Positions 19,073 through 27,847 of a DNA stretch of 64,000 nucleotides are shown here, one piece after another. Positions within the stretch are counted from its first letter, which is position 1; each line of letters begins with the position of its first letter. The notes beneath the pieces were generated by a model. That model searched no databases, was not told the DNA's origin, and worked only from the letters and a program-made list of their open reading frames with translations. A program made the position numbers and the translations under genes. This DNA comes from Rhizobiaceae bacterium (GTDB lineage: Bacteria > Pseudomonadota > Alphaproteobacteria > Rhizobiales > Rhizobiaceae): assembly GCA_017644005.1 (NCBI GenBank), contig JAEPMJ010000002.1, positions 434,001 to 498,000 on the forward strand. Reading direction: 5' to 3'.

Positions 19073-19744
19073 TCAGAGCTCCGGTACGTTGAGGTCGCCC
19101 GGCTTACCGTTGACGACGATTTCTGCTTCGGTGACGGCCTGCAGTTCGTCGAGGCTCATCGAGGGCAGCTTTTCCCGCACGACGAAACGTTTGTCGATAA
19201 TGTCGAACACAGCCAGGCTGGTATAGACCGTGGTCACGCAGCCCACGCCGGTCAGCGGCAGCGTGCAGGTCTTGAGTAGTTTCGGCTGCCCTTTCTTGGT
19301 CACATGGTCGGTGACGACCCAGATCTGCTTTGCGCCATGCACGAGGTCCATCGCGCCGCCGACGGCCGGCACCGAACCCGGCCCCGTGCTCCAGTTTGCA
19401 AGATCGCCGGTTTCGGCAATCTGGTACGCGCCAAGCACCGCAACGTCGAGATGGCCGCCGCGCACCATGGCGAAACTGTCGGCATGATGGAAAAAGGCAG
19501 CACCCGCATTCAGCGTGATCGCCTTCTTGCCGGCGTTGATCAGATCCCAGTCTTCCTCACCGGCGGGCGGCGCTTCGCCGAAATCCAGCACGCCATTTTC
19601 GGTGTGGTAGATGACCTCGCGACCTTCGGGCTTGAACTTGGCGATCATCTCGGGAAAGCCAATGCCGAGATTGACATAGGAGCCGTCGGGCAGGTCCTGC
19701 GCGGCGCGCCATGCAATCTGCGCGTTGGTGAGCTTCGATGCCAT
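19073..19744 (-). CDS. pcaJ: 3-oxoadipate CoA-transferase subunit B
   Basis: A 223-residue class I CoA-transferase beta subunit. With PcaI it transfers CoA from succinyl-CoA to 3-oxoadipate. The catalytic glutamate is in YHTENGVLDFG (about residue 50), and the GIGFPEMIA loop and the DLVHGAKQIWVV segment are typical. The start overlaps the pcaI stop by one base. The acyl specificity is assigned from the adjacent thiolase and IclR-type regulator. Acetoacetate CoA-transferase subunits look similar. Confidence 0.92.
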   Translation of the reverse strand: MASKLTNAQIAWRAAQDLPDGSYVNLGIGFPEMIAKFKPEGREVIYHTENGVLDFGEAPPAGEEDWDLINAGKKAITLNAGAAFFHHADSFAMVRGGHLDVAVLGAYQIAETGDLANWSTGPGSVPAVGGAMDLVHGAKQIWVVTDHVTKKGQPKLLKTCTLPLTGVGCVTTVYTSLAVFDIIDKRFVVREKLPSMSLDELQAVTEAEIVVNGKPGDLNVPEL

Positions 19745-20466
19745 CAGCTTGCCTCCCCGCGCAGCAGCGCTTCTTCCTGTTGGGGATCGGACACCTCGAC
19801 TACGCGGTTCACGAAGATGCCGGGTGTGATGACGTGTTCGGGATCGATTCCGCCGGTCGCGACCACCTCCCGCGCCTGAACGATCGTTACCTCCGCCGCG
19901 GCAGCCATCAGCGGCGAGAAGTTCCGCGCCGCCTTGCGGTAGGTCAGATTGCCTTTTCGGTCAGCAAGTTCGGCCTTGATGAGCGCGACATCGGCTTTCA
20001 GCCAGCGTTCCTGCACATATGATTTGCCATCGAACTCGGCCACGGGTTTGCCCTCGGCGAGCTGCGTGCCATAGGTCGCGGGCGTATAAAATGCGGGAAT
20101 TCCCGCTCCGCCGGCGCGAATACGCTCTGCCAGCGTGCCTTGAGGCACAAGCTCAAGCCCGATCTCGCCAGCCAGATATCTGTCCGTAAATGCACGAGGG
20201 TCTGAGGATCGCGGGAATGAACATACCATCTTTGCGACCATTCCGGCATTGATCATGGCGGCAATGCCAATACCGCCATTGCCGGCATTGTTGTTAATGA
20301 CAGTAAGACCGCCCGGCGCCCCCGTCGCCTTGTAGCGGTCGACAAGGGCGTGGATCAGTTCGATCGGCGCGCCCGAGCCGCCGAACCCCCCGATCATGAC
20401 GGCCATGCCGTCTTCGATGTCGGAAATTGCATCCGCAACGCCTGGATAAATCTTGTCCACCGTCAC
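19744..20466 (-). CDS. pcaI: 3-oxoadipate CoA-transferase subunit A
   Basis: A 240-residue class I CoA-transferase alpha subunit with the CoA-binding GGFGGSGAPIELIHAL (about residues 27-42) and NNAGNGGIGIA (about 59-69). First gene of the pcaIJF operon. Its promoter region carries the operator palindrome at 20496-20510, 30 bp upstream of the start, shared with the divergent pcaR. The enzyme activates 3-oxoadipate, the product of protocatechuate and catechol ring cleavage. The earlier pca genes are not in the window. Confidence 0.93.
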   Translation of the reverse strand: MTVDKIYPGVADAISDIEDGMAVMIGGFGGSGAPIELIHALVDRYKATGAPGGLTVINNNAGNGGIGIAAMINAGMVAKMVCSFPRSSDPRAFTDRYLAGEIGLELVPQGTLAERIRAGGAGIPAFYTPATYGTQLAEGKPVAEFDGKSYVQERWLKADVALIKAELADRKGNLTYRKAARNFSPLMAAAAEVTIVQAREVVATGGIDPEHVITPGIFVNRVVEVSDPQQEEALLRGEAS

Positions 20467-20495
20467 CTCACCGCGCCCCGCCGTCTACTCATCAA

Positions 20496-20510
20496 GTTCG
20501 CATTGCGAAC
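20496..20510. promoter_or_regulatory. PcaR operator, perfect 7-bp inverted repeat
   Basis: GTTCGCATTGCGAAC is a perfect inverted repeat of GTTCGCA around one central base, located between the divergent pcaIJF and pcaR genes (29 bp from pcaI, 27 bp from pcaR). IclR-family activators of aromatic catabolism bind 15-bp palindromes with GTTCG/CGAAC arms, so this is the predicted PcaR site. Confidence 0.75.
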
Positions 20511-20537
20511 AAAAGTATTCTATGTGATATTATTAGA

Positions 20538-21326
20538 ATGACTGGACCGGACGAGTCAATCACACCGGAGACGCGGGATATTGTCGGCTCGCTTGAACGC
20601 GGCCTTGGGGTGTTGGAAATTCTCGCCGCACATCCTGCGGGGCTGACACTCACCGAAACCGCCGAAAAAGCGGGGCTGACCCGCGCCGGTGCACGCCGTC
20701 TGCTGCTCACGCTCGTGGCCACCGGCCACGCCAGGCAGGAGGGCCGACGCTTCATCCTGACGGCGCGGCTTCTGTCGATGGCGCGCGCTTGGCTGAGCGA
20801 AGCCTCGCTGTGGGATTATGCCCTCCCATTCCTGCGCGAAGTCGCTGAAGCAACGGGCGAGAGCTGTTCCGCAGCAATCCTTGCCGGCACCGACGTCGTC
20901 TATGTCGCTCGCGTCCCCGGCCAACGCATCATGAGCGTGGCGCTCCATGTCGGCACGCGGCTGCCTGCATGGTGTACGTCGATGGGCAGGGTATTGCTGG
21001 CAGACATGGATGAAGCCACCCGGGCTCAGCTGATTGCGCAGTCGAAAATCGTGCCGAATACGCCCAGGACGCTTGTCGACCCCGTTGCCGTCGAAGCCGC
21101 CATCCTTGATGTGGCCCGCGAGGGTTTTGCGATCGTCGAGGAAGAGCTGGAGCTTGGCCTGATCTCGATAGCGGTGCCGGTGAGCGACCGCGCTGGCAAG
21201 GTGGTCGCCGCAATCAACGTCCCGGCGCAGGCCGGACGGTACACATCTGCGGAATTGAAGGCGCGGACATTGCCGCATCTGCGAAAGGCGGCCGCGTCTA
21301 TCGAAAACTACTTCGCGGTGCAGTAG
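20538..21326 (+). CDS. pcaR: IclR-family regulator of the beta-ketoadipate pathway
   Basis: A 262-residue IclR protein. The winged HTH (about residues 15-75, SLERGLGVLEILAAHPAGLT then LTETAEKAGLTRAGARRLL) is followed by the effector domain (ATGESCSAAILAGTDVVYVAR onward). The frame is open further upstream, but homology begins around the ATG at 20538. The extension would run across the operator. Divergence from pcaIJF and the palindrome between them identify it as PcaR, which activates with beta-ketoadipate as effector in related bacteria. Confidence 0.9.
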   Translation: MTGPDESITPETRDIVGSLERGLGVLEILAAHPAGLTLTETAEKAGLTRAGARRLLLTLVATGHARQEGRRFILTARLLSMARAWLSEASLWDYALPFLREVAEATGESCSAAILAGTDVVYVARVPGQRIMSVALHVGTRLPAWCTSMGRVLLADMDEATRAQLIAQSKIVPNTPRTLVDPVAVEAAILDVAREGFAIVEEELELGLISIAVPVSDRAGKVVAAINVPAQAGRYTSAELKARTLPHLRKAAASIENYFAVQ

Positions 21327-21734
21327 CACGGTCTGTCAGGAATGCGCGCGCGTGGCCGCGTTACAGTAGCGCGCTTCATTCGCCTGTGATTTCCTCGGGC
21401 CCCGAATGGAAACGGCCGCATGACAAGATCAGCCGAACATCTTGTCGGAGGATTCGAAACCGCTTGACCGCGCGGTCTTGCCTCACGAGCTTCCCAGGCC
21501 TGTATCGCTGCAAGTCATGCGTGGAATGGCAGACGTCGCGGCCCATCTACGGCCAATCGATCGAATGGCACGGCATGAACCGCTTCGTGCTCAACGGCAA
21601 GGGTCAGATTCCTGAAGAAGGGTATTTGCCGATAGCGCCCCGTTCCGCATAGTCGCGAACGAGGCATTGAGGGACAGCGCGATTGCCGAGGCCCCACCGG
21701 TGTATCGCCGGATATCTTCATCCGGCTCCAGCTG
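21327..21734. other. 408-bp gap with possible gene remnant
   Basis: No convincing intact gene. A forward frame ending near 21652 would encode SRPIYGQSIEWHGMNRFVLN followed by GKGQIPEEGYLPI. This resembles the tail of a SnoaL/NTF2-like protein (final strands with a GKI-type turn), but no start or N-terminal half is present. It may be a decayed gene. The flanks show no terminator that I can recognise. Confidence 0.3.
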
Positions 21735-22178
21735 TCAGCGGTTGTTGTCGTCGAGCGCCCGCTTGGCCGCCTGGCGGTGATGGTCCTTGATATGCGGGCG
21801 GATGGCCGTGATTGCAGCGGTCAGCACCGCAAGATCGTCGGTGAAACCGAACGCCACCAGAAAGTCGGGAATGAAATCCGTCGGCAGTACGAAATAGGCC
21901 AGCGACGCGAGCAGGATACCCCGCGCGCGGGTCGGCGTTTCAGCGTCAAGCGCGCAATAGTAGGCGGCCACCACCTCGTCCATAAACGGTATCTGGCGCG
22001 CCGCACGTTTCGCCGTCCGCCAGAATTTCGAGCGCACGCGCTCTTCCCGCCGGCGCGTTTCCTCCGCGCTGACAGGGGCCAGAACCTCACCGATCATGAC
22101 GTCGTCGAGCCGCTCGGTCATTAGTGTCAGATGGGCATCGGCGTTTCGGATTTCAATCGGCTCACTGGCCGCCGGCAA
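21735..22178 (-). CDS. YkvA-family (DUF1232) protein
   Basis: A protein of 147 residues from TTG at 22178, or 128 from ATG at 22121. The C-terminal DUF1232 segment, ILLASLAYFVLPTDFIPDF and then FTDDLAVLTAAI (about residues 88-122), is diagnostic and contains a hydrophobic hairpin with the conserved PxDxIPD motif. Function unknown, membrane-associated. The longer start overlaps the end of phhB by 17 bases, which suggests they are co-transcribed. Neither start has a strong ribosome-binding site. Confidence 0.88.
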   Translation of the reverse strand: MPAASEPIEIRNADAHLTLMTERLDDVMIGEVLAPVSAEETRRREERVRSKFWRTAKRAARQIPFMDEVVAAYYCALDAETPTRARGILLASLAYFVLPTDFIPDFLVAFGFTDDLAVLTAAITAIRPHIKDHHRQAAKRALDDNNR

Positions 22179-22461
22179 GCTTGTCCATCTTGCGGGCGAG
22201 CTTGAAATCGAGCTCGCTCAGCCCGTCCACGTCATGTGTGTTGAGCTTCACATCGACGGTTTTGTAGACATTCGCCCATTCGGGATGGTGATTGAGCTTC
22301 TCCGCCTCCATCGCCACCTGCGTCATGAATCCGAACGCCTGGTTGAAATTTGCGAAAGTGAACCGGCGGCTGATCGAGCGCAGGTCGCCGGCGAGGTTCC
22401 AGTCCGGCAGATCCTTCATGCCCTGCCGGATTTCCGCTTCTTCAAATCTCGTTGGCGCCAT
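22162..22461 (-). CDS. phhB: 4a-hydroxytetrahydrobiopterin dehydratase
   Basis: A 99-residue pterin-4a-carbinolamine dehydratase. The signature KLNHHPEWANVYKTVDVKL (about residues 54-72) carries the active-site histidines, and THDVDGLSELDFKLA follows. It recycles the pterin cofactor of aromatic amino acid hydroxylases. No phenylalanine hydroxylase gene is in the window, as is common for this family. The start at 22461 follows AGGAGG. The gene is divergent from the phosphatase gene across 47 bp. Confidence 0.95.
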   Translation of the reverse strand: MAPTRFEEAEIRQGMKDLPDWNLAGDLRSISRRFTFANFNQAFGFMTQVAMEAEKLNHHPEWANVYKTVDVKLNTHDVDGLSELDFKLARKMDKLAGGQ

Positions 22462-22508
22462 GTCTGCCTCCTGTTGCCGGTAGGTGCCGCGCCGGATATG
22501 CAGGCCGC

Positions 22509-23027
22509 ATGCCTGCACAGCCCCGTCGCATCCTTTTCGTCTGCCTTGGCAATATCTGCCGTTCGCCGCTTGCGGAAGGCATTTTCCGTTCGGTTGCCGC
22601 GACGGCGGGCACAGCCAACCGATTCGCGGTCGATTCAGCCGGCACCGGCGCCTGGCATGCCGGCAACCCGCCCGACCCCCGCTCGATACAAGTAGCAGCC
22701 CGCCATGGAGTCGATATCTCCGCTCAGCGCGCCCGCGCTGTCGGCGCCGCCGACTTCGAAAAGTTCGACCTGCTCCTGGGCATGGACAGGTCCAATGTTG
22801 ATACCCTGATCGGACGCGCCCCGGCCGACGCCGCAAAGAAGGTGCATCTGTTTCTGGAGTATGCCGGCATCGGACACCGGGATGTACCCGATCCCTATTA
22901 TGGCGGCGAGGATGGCTTCGAAACCGTCTACCGCATGCTCCACGAGGCATCCGAGGCGCTGGCCGCCAAACTGGGGGCACGCGATGCGTCCGCGCCCATC
23001 AGCGGCCAGGCTTCTTCGATCACATAG
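22509..23027 (+). CDS. low-molecular-weight protein-tyrosine phosphatase
   Basis: A 172-residue LMW-PTP. The P-loop is FVCLGNICRSPLAEG (catalytic Cys about residue 12, Arg 18), and the general acid Asp is in VPDPYYGG (about residue 127). The start at 22509 is chosen because the fold begins there. The last 100 bp (coding for the C-terminal tail after the conserved domain) overlap the convergent thpR gene. Likely a cytoplasmic phosphatase of unknown target, with no tyrosine-kinase or exopolysaccharide genes nearby. Confidence 0.94.
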   Translation: MPAQPRRILFVCLGNICRSPLAEGIFRSVAATAGTANRFAVDSAGTGAWHAGNPPDPRSIQVAARHGVDISAQRARAVGAADFEKFDLLLGMDRSNVDTLIGRAPADAAKKVHLFLEYAGIGHRDVPDPYYGGEDGFETVYRMLHEASEALAAKLGARDASAPISGQASSIT

Positions 23028-23527
23028 GGGCCACCGCCCACCGAGGCGCGCGACGACATCAGCACGAACCGCCCGACACGAAACGGAATCGTTGCGAAGT
23101 TGCCCCGCGCCGACAGGTAGTTGGCAACATCGACAGGGCTCGTATTGCGCAGCCGCGCCAGCGTGACATGCGGGCTGAACTTGCGTGGGTCCGCCGGCAG
23201 GCCGAGCCGCTGGCAGATGCGCTCGATTTCCGCCTGCAGCGCATGCATGTCCGGAGATGCCGACGTTCCGGCCCAGATCGAATGCGGTTTCTTGCCGCCG
23301 AACGCCCCAACGCCGCTCAAGGTGAGCGTGAAGTCGGGCCGGCGCACGCGGTCGAGCGCATTTGCCACCTCATCGGCGACATGGCCTTCAATATCGCCGA
23401 AGAAACGCAGTGTCATGTGGTAGTTTTCGACATCGATCCAGCGCGCGCCCGGCAAACCGCCCCTCAGGAGCGAAAGCGACATCGCGGCATCGCGCGGAAT
23501 TTCGAGGGCGGTGAACAGACGCGGCAT
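22928..23527 (-). CDS. thpR: RNA 2',3'-cyclic phosphodiesterase
   Basis: A 199-residue 2H phosphoesterase with both HxT motifs: HMTLRFFGD (about residues 37-45) and HVTLARLR (about 120-127). It opens 2',3'-cyclic RNA ends (LigT/ThpR family). The start at 23527 follows GAGGAGG. The final 20-30 residues, rich in Ala and Ser, run past the usual end of the fold and are antisense to the end of the phosphatase gene. Confidence 0.92.
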   Translation of the reverse strand: MPRLFTALEIPRDAAMSLSLLRGGLPGARWIDVENYHMTLRFFGDIEGHVADEVANALDRVRRPDFTLTLSGVGAFGGKKPHSIWAGTSASPDMHALQAEIERICQRLGLPADPRKFSPHVTLARLRNTSPVDVANYLSARGNFATIPFRVGRFVLMSSRASVGGGPYVIEEAWPLMGADASRAPSLAASASDASWSMR

Positions 23528-23633
23528 GGAATACCTCCTCGAATCGACTGCTTGGGAGCAAGCGAATCATCGAATGGCTGCCCGGGCAAGGTTTTTTCTT
23601 TCAAGGCACATGCCGCTGCCGCCGCGCACACAG

Positions 23634-24260
23634 TCATTTTTTCAACTGCGCTTCGACAAGCGGCAATATGCCCTCCACCATCCTGTCCACGCCGTCGGCA
23701 TTCGGATGCATGCCGTCGCCGAGGAGAAACTGCGGCTGCGTCGCGACGCCGTCGAGGAAAAACGGGTAAAGCGGCAACCCGTATTCGCTTGCCAGTTCCG
23801 GGTAGATCGGATTGAACGCCTCTGCATAATCCGGCCCCAGATTGGGGGCCGCCAGCATGCCCACCAGCAGAACATCGATCTCGCGATCCCGCAGCTTCGT
23901 GATCATCTCATTCAGGTTGGAGCGGGTGATCGACGGCGCGATCCCGCGCAGCATGTCGTTGGCGCCAAGCTCCAGGATCACCAGGTCGGCATCGTCCGGC
24001 ACCGACCAGTCGAGGCGCTGCAGGCCGCCGGTCGACGTATCGCCCGACACGCCAGCGCCGACGATCACGACATCGTGACCTTTCTGTTGCAAGGACTGTT
24101 CAAGCTTTTCGGGGAAGGACTCCCCCGGCGAAAGGCCATAACCAGCCATCAGACTGTCGCCAAACGCGACGATTTTGGCCGGTTCAGCCGAATTCGCGGC
24201 CGAATGCGCCAAAACCGGCAGCAATGCCGCGAAAAACAGGACGGCGAGACGTTTGAACAT
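23634..24260 (-). CDS. SGNH-family arylesterase (TesA-like), exported
   Basis: A 208-residue esterase with a signal peptide (about residues 1-25, hydrophobic core LAVLFFAALLPVLAHSA). The SGNH blocks are block I FGDSLMAGYGL (catalytic Ser about 36), block III GANDMLRG and block V DGMHPNADG with the catalytic Asp and His. TesA-type enzymes hydrolyse short aryl or acyl esters and lysophospholipids in the periplasm. It is divergent from the ABC ATPase/FtsX-permease pair, an arrangement that I recall as conserved in proteobacteria (the tesA-ybbA-ybbP order). Confidence 0.93.
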   Translation of the reverse strand: MFKRLAVLFFAALLPVLAHSAANSAEPAKIVAFGDSLMAGYGLSPGESFPEKLEQSLQQKGHDVVIVGAGVSGDTSTGGLQRLDWSVPDDADLVILELGANDMLRGIAPSITRSNLNEMITKLRDREIDVLLVGMLAAPNLGPDYAEAFNPIYPELASEYGLPLYPFFLDGVATQPQFLLGDGMHPNADGVDRMVEGILPLVEAQLKK

Positions 24261-24317
24261 GTTCGATTTCAACCCATATGATGCGGACCCGCGAATTGCA
24301 TATAGGACGATTTCTCC

Positions 24318-25022
24318 GTGACTGAACCCGTCATTCAGCTCGATCAGGTGTCTCTCACGCTTGGTCAGGGCGCTTCCTCCGTCCATGTGCTCAAGGGCAT
24401 CAGCCTTTCTGCCGAATATGGCGAGACGATAGGCATCGTCGGGCCATCCGGTTCGGGCAAGTCGACACTGCTGATGGTGCTGGCGGGGCTTGAGCGCGTC
24501 GATTCCGGTACGGTGCGCATTGCCGGCAATCTGCTCAATGACAGGAGCGAGGACGAAGTGGCTGCCTTCCGCGGCCGCAATATCGGCATCGTATTCCAGT
24601 CGTTTCACCTCATTCCCAACATGACCGCGCTTGAAAACGTCGCCGTACCGCTGGAACTCGCCGGCGAGGCAGATGCCTTCGCGGCGGCCGAGCGCGAACT
24701 GGCCGCTGTCGGCCTTGCCGACCGCGTCACCCACTACCCTTCCGAGTTGTCCGGCGGCGAACAGCAGCGCGTCGCGATCGCGCGTGCGCTGGCTCCCTCA
24801 CCCAAGATCCTCATCGCCGACGAGCCAACGGGCAATCTCGACCAGTCGACCGGACGCCAGATCGCCGACCTGCTGTTTTCGAAAGCACGGGAACGCAGCA
24901 TGACGCTGGTTCTAGTCACGCATGACCCGACACTTGCCGACCGCTGCAGCCGTCGGATTGCCATGCGCTCGGGCAGGATCGAAACCGGCATTCCCTCCCC
25001 CTCGCTCGCGGCGACAGCCTGA
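24318..25022 (+). CDS. ABC transporter ATPase, YbbA/LolD type
   Basis: A 234-residue ATPase. Walker A is GPSGSGKSTLL (about residues 42-52), signature LSGGEQQRVAIARAL (about 144-158), Walker B and D-loop ILIADEPTGNLD (about 165-176). The start is GTG at 24318 (57 bp from the divergent esterase). It pairs with the FtsX-type permease 48 bp downstream. Such pairs are mechanotransmission or lipid/lipoprotein-releasing machines rather than classic importers. The neighbouring TesA-like esterase suggests an envelope-lipid role, which is inference. Confidence 0.93.
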   Translation: MTEPVIQLDQVSLTLGQGASSVHVLKGISLSAEYGETIGIVGPSGSGKSTLLMVLAGLERVDSGTVRIAGNLLNDRSEDEVAAFRGRNIGIVFQSFHLIPNMTALENVAVPLELAGEADAFAAAERELAAVGLADRVTHYPSELSGGEQQRVAIARALAPSPKILIADEPTGNLDQSTGRQIADLLFSKARERSMTLVLVTHDPTLADRCSRRIAMRSGRIETGIPSPSLAATA

Positions 25023-25070
25023 TATGGCGATGTCGCGCGTTGTCCAGCAACGTGTAGGGAAAGCCTGCAA

Positions 25071-27620
25071 ATGACCTTCTCTCGCACGCTTGCCCTCGCT
25101 GTCCGCTTCTCCCTGCGTGAAATGCGCAGCGGCCTTTCGGGCTTTCTCATTTTCGTCACCTGCATTGCGCTCGGCGTTGGCGCCATCGGCGGCGTCAATT
25201 CCGTCGCTCAGGCGATCACCGGCGCAGTTGTCGGTCAGGGCCAGGTATTGCTTGGCGGCGACATGCGCTTCGAACTCGTTCACCGCGAAACGACGCCCAA
25301 GGAACAGGCGTTCCTGGAAAGCCATGGCGCCGTCGCCGTGAACGCCAACATGCGTTCCATGGTGCGGCTCACCGACGCCTCCGACCAGACGCTGGTGGAA
25401 CTGAAGGCTGTAGACAACGCTTACCCGCTCTACGGCGGCTTCGAGACAGAACCGGCACTGCCGGCGGCCGAACTGTTCGCCCTGCGCGACGGCGCTTATG
25501 GCGCGGCGGGAGCCGACCTTCTGTTCCAGCGTCTCGGCCTTACTCTCGGCGACCGCATCGTGCTCGGCAGCCATGAGTTTGAACTGCGCGCCAGCATCGT
25601 TTCGGAACCCGACGCCATCTCGGACGGTTTCGGCTTCGCGCCCCGCATGATGGTGTCACTGGAAGGACTGCGCACTGCCGGATTGCTGCAGCCCGGAAGC
25701 CTTGTCGAATTCGGCTACAAGCTCAAGCTTCCCGACGGTACGACCGACGCCGATATCGAGGCGATCCGCACCGAGGCCGGCGAGCGGCTGCCCGAAGCAG
25801 GCTGGAGCATCCGCGCCCGCACCAACGCCGCGCCCTCTCTGGCAAGCAATGTCGCGCGCTTTTCTCAGTTTCTCACACTGGTCGGCCTGACCGCGCTGGT
25901 GGTCGGCGGCGTGGGTGTGGCCAACGCCGTACGCGCTTATCTCGACAGCAAGCGCGGCGTAATCGCCACGCTGAAGAGCCTCGGCGGTTCAGGCGGCTTT
26001 GTCTTCACCGTCTACCTTGTGCAGATCATGATGATTGCGCTGATCGGCATCGCCGCCGGCGTCGTGATCGGTGCCGCAATGCCGTTTCTGGCCGTGGCAT
26101 TGCTCTCCGGATTTCTTCCCCTTCCTGCTGAAGCGGGCTTCTACCCTGCAGCACTTTCCGTCGGTGTGCTGTTCGGACTTATGGTAACGCTCGTCTTCGC
26201 ACTGATGCCGCTCGGCCGGGCACGCGACGTGCCGGCAACGGCGCTGTTCCGCGAGAAGGGTATCGACACCCGCGGCCGCCCGCGCACGATCTATGTTGCG
26301 GCTTCGGTGACGATCGCCGCGCTTCTTTCGGCCTTCGCGATCTGGTGGTCGAGCGAACGGACCATCGCCGTCATCTTTATCGGCGGCATGGCGTTTGCGT
26401 TTCTGGTGCTGCGCGCTGTGGCTGTCGCGCTACAGGACCTGGCGCGTCGCAGCCCAAGGGTGCGCTCCACCGCGCTCCGGCTTGCCATCGGCAATATCCA
26501 CCGGCCTGGCGCGCTAACGCCGTCCGTCGTCCTGTCTCTCGGCCTCGGCCTCACATTGCTGGTCACGCTTGCATTGATCGATGGCAATCTGCGCAGCCAG
26601 ATCTCCGGCAATCTGGCCCAGCAGGCGCCCAACTTCTTCTTCGTTGACATCCCGAGCACCGAGATCGACGCGTTCAGCGAGCTCATTGCGGAACAGTCGC
26701 CCGACGGCGCACTTAACAAGGTGCCCATGCTGCGCGGCCGCATTATGGCGCTGAATGACGTCGATGTGCGCGAGATGGAGATGCCGCCCGAGGGCGCCTG
26801 GGTGCTGCGCGGCGACCGCGGCATCACCTATTCGGAGACCACGCCCGCAAACGCAACGCTGACCGAGGGCGAATGGTGGCCGGCCGGTTACGACGGCGAG
26901 CCGCTTGTTTCCTTCTCCGCCGAGGAAGCTGGGGAGATCGGACTGAAGATCGGCGACACGGTCACAGTCAACGTGCTTGGCCGCAACATCACCGCGCGCA
27001 TCGCCAACCTGCGCCAGGTGGAATGGGAATCGATGGGCATCAACTTCGTAATGGTCTTTTCGCCGAATACCTTTGCTGGCGCCCCGCATTCATGGTTGGC
27101 AACTCTGGGCGACGATGCCGCGGGTGCTGCGGAAGACGCTCGGCTGTTGAACGCCGTCACCCGTGCTTTCCCAGCCGTCACCAGCGTACGGGTGAAAGAC
27201 GCGCTCGAAATCGTCAACGGGCTGGTTGCCCAACTGGCAGCTGCGATCCGTGCCGCCGCCGCCGTCGCCTTGATCGCCTCCGTGCTGGTTCTGTCCGGCG
27301 CACTCGCCGCCGGAAATCGCGCCCGCATCCATGACGCGGTCGTGCTCAAAACACTCGGCGCGACGCGCCGCACCCTGATTTCCGCATTCTCGCTCGAATA
27401 TCTGATCATAGGCCTGTCGACCGCCGTCTTCGCGCTTTTTGCCGGCGGGGTAGCAGCCTGGTATGTGGTTACGCAGATCATGACCTTGCCGTCTTCCTTC
27501 CTGCCGGAAGTAGCTGTGTCCACCATCGTGATTGCGCTTGTGCTGACGGTGGGATTCGGCCTCTTGGGCACCTGGCGGGTCCTCGGTCACAAGGCAGCCC
27601 CGGTGCTCCGGAATCTGTAG
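25071..27620 (+). CDS. FtsX-family ABC transporter permease (YbbP-like)
   Basis: An 849-residue inner-membrane permease with two FtsX domains. One N-terminal helix (about residues 22-42) precedes a large periplasmic region, three helices near 270-390, two helices near 420-460, a second periplasmic part, and a C-terminal group of three helices near 725-835. This two-FtsX layout and the pairing with the ATPase at 24318-25022 match YbbP. Substrate unknown, probably envelope lipid or lipoprotein related. Confidence 0.92.
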   Translation: MTFSRTLALAVRFSLREMRSGLSGFLIFVTCIALGVGAIGGVNSVAQAITGAVVGQGQVLLGGDMRFELVHRETTPKEQAFLESHGAVAVNANMRSMVRLTDASDQTLVELKAVDNAYPLYGGFETEPALPAAELFALRDGAYGAAGADLLFQRLGLTLGDRIVLGSHEFELRASIVSEPDAISDGFGFAPRMMVSLEGLRTAGLLQPGSLVEFGYKLKLPDGTTDADIEAIRTEAGERLPEAGWSIRARTNAAPSLASNVARFSQFLTLVGLTALVVGGVGVANAVRAYLDSKRGVIATLKSLGGSGGFVFTVYLVQIMMIALIGIAAGVVIGAAMPFLAVALLSGFLPLPAEAGFYPAALSVGVLFGLMVTLVFALMPLGRARDVPATALFREKGIDTRGRPRTIYVAASVTIAALLSAFAIWWSSERTIAVIFIGGMAFAFLVLRAVAVALQDLARRSPRVRSTALRLAIGNIHRPGALTPSVVLSLGLGLTLLVTLALIDGNLRSQISGNLAQQAPNFFFVDIPSTEIDAFSELIAEQSPDGALNKVPMLRGRIMALNDVDVREMEMPPEGAWVLRGDRGITYSETTPANATLTEGEWWPAGYDGEPLVSFSAEEAGEIGLKIGDTVTVNVLGRNITARIANLRQVEWESMGINFVMVFSPNTFAGAPHSWLATLGDDAAGAAEDARLLNAVTRAFPAVTSVRVKDALEIVNGLVAQLAAAIRAAAAVALIASVLVLSGALAAGNRARIHDAVVLKTLGATRRTLISAFSLEYLIIGLSTAVFALFAGGVAAWYVVTQIMTLPSSFLPEVAVSTIVIALVLTVGFGLLGTWRVLGHKAAPVLRNL

Positions 27621-27847
27621 TTTCCCTGTCGTTCAAGGTTAACAGGACCTTACCAGCGCATCACGGACTGTAAAAAGCCGCAACAAAGGTGCGAAATCCG
27701 GCGTTCTCAGTACGTTGGAGGACTTGTCCTCGACACAAAGAACACACATATTCCCCCTAGGCATGCTGGAGTCCCGCCAGCGGCGCCTGGGCGTGTGTCT
27801 GAAATGCGCCCCGACTCCCGACGGGACGGAGCAACTAGAGGAATCAC

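Noticed and set aside
21386..21652. 88-codon frame as an intact gene
   Set aside because: No ribosome-binding site, and only the last third resembles any family, so it is listed as a possible remnant.
22462..22980. N-terminal extension of the phhB frame
   Set aside because: Antisense to the phosphatase gene. The AGGAGG-supported start at 22461 gives a family-sized protein.
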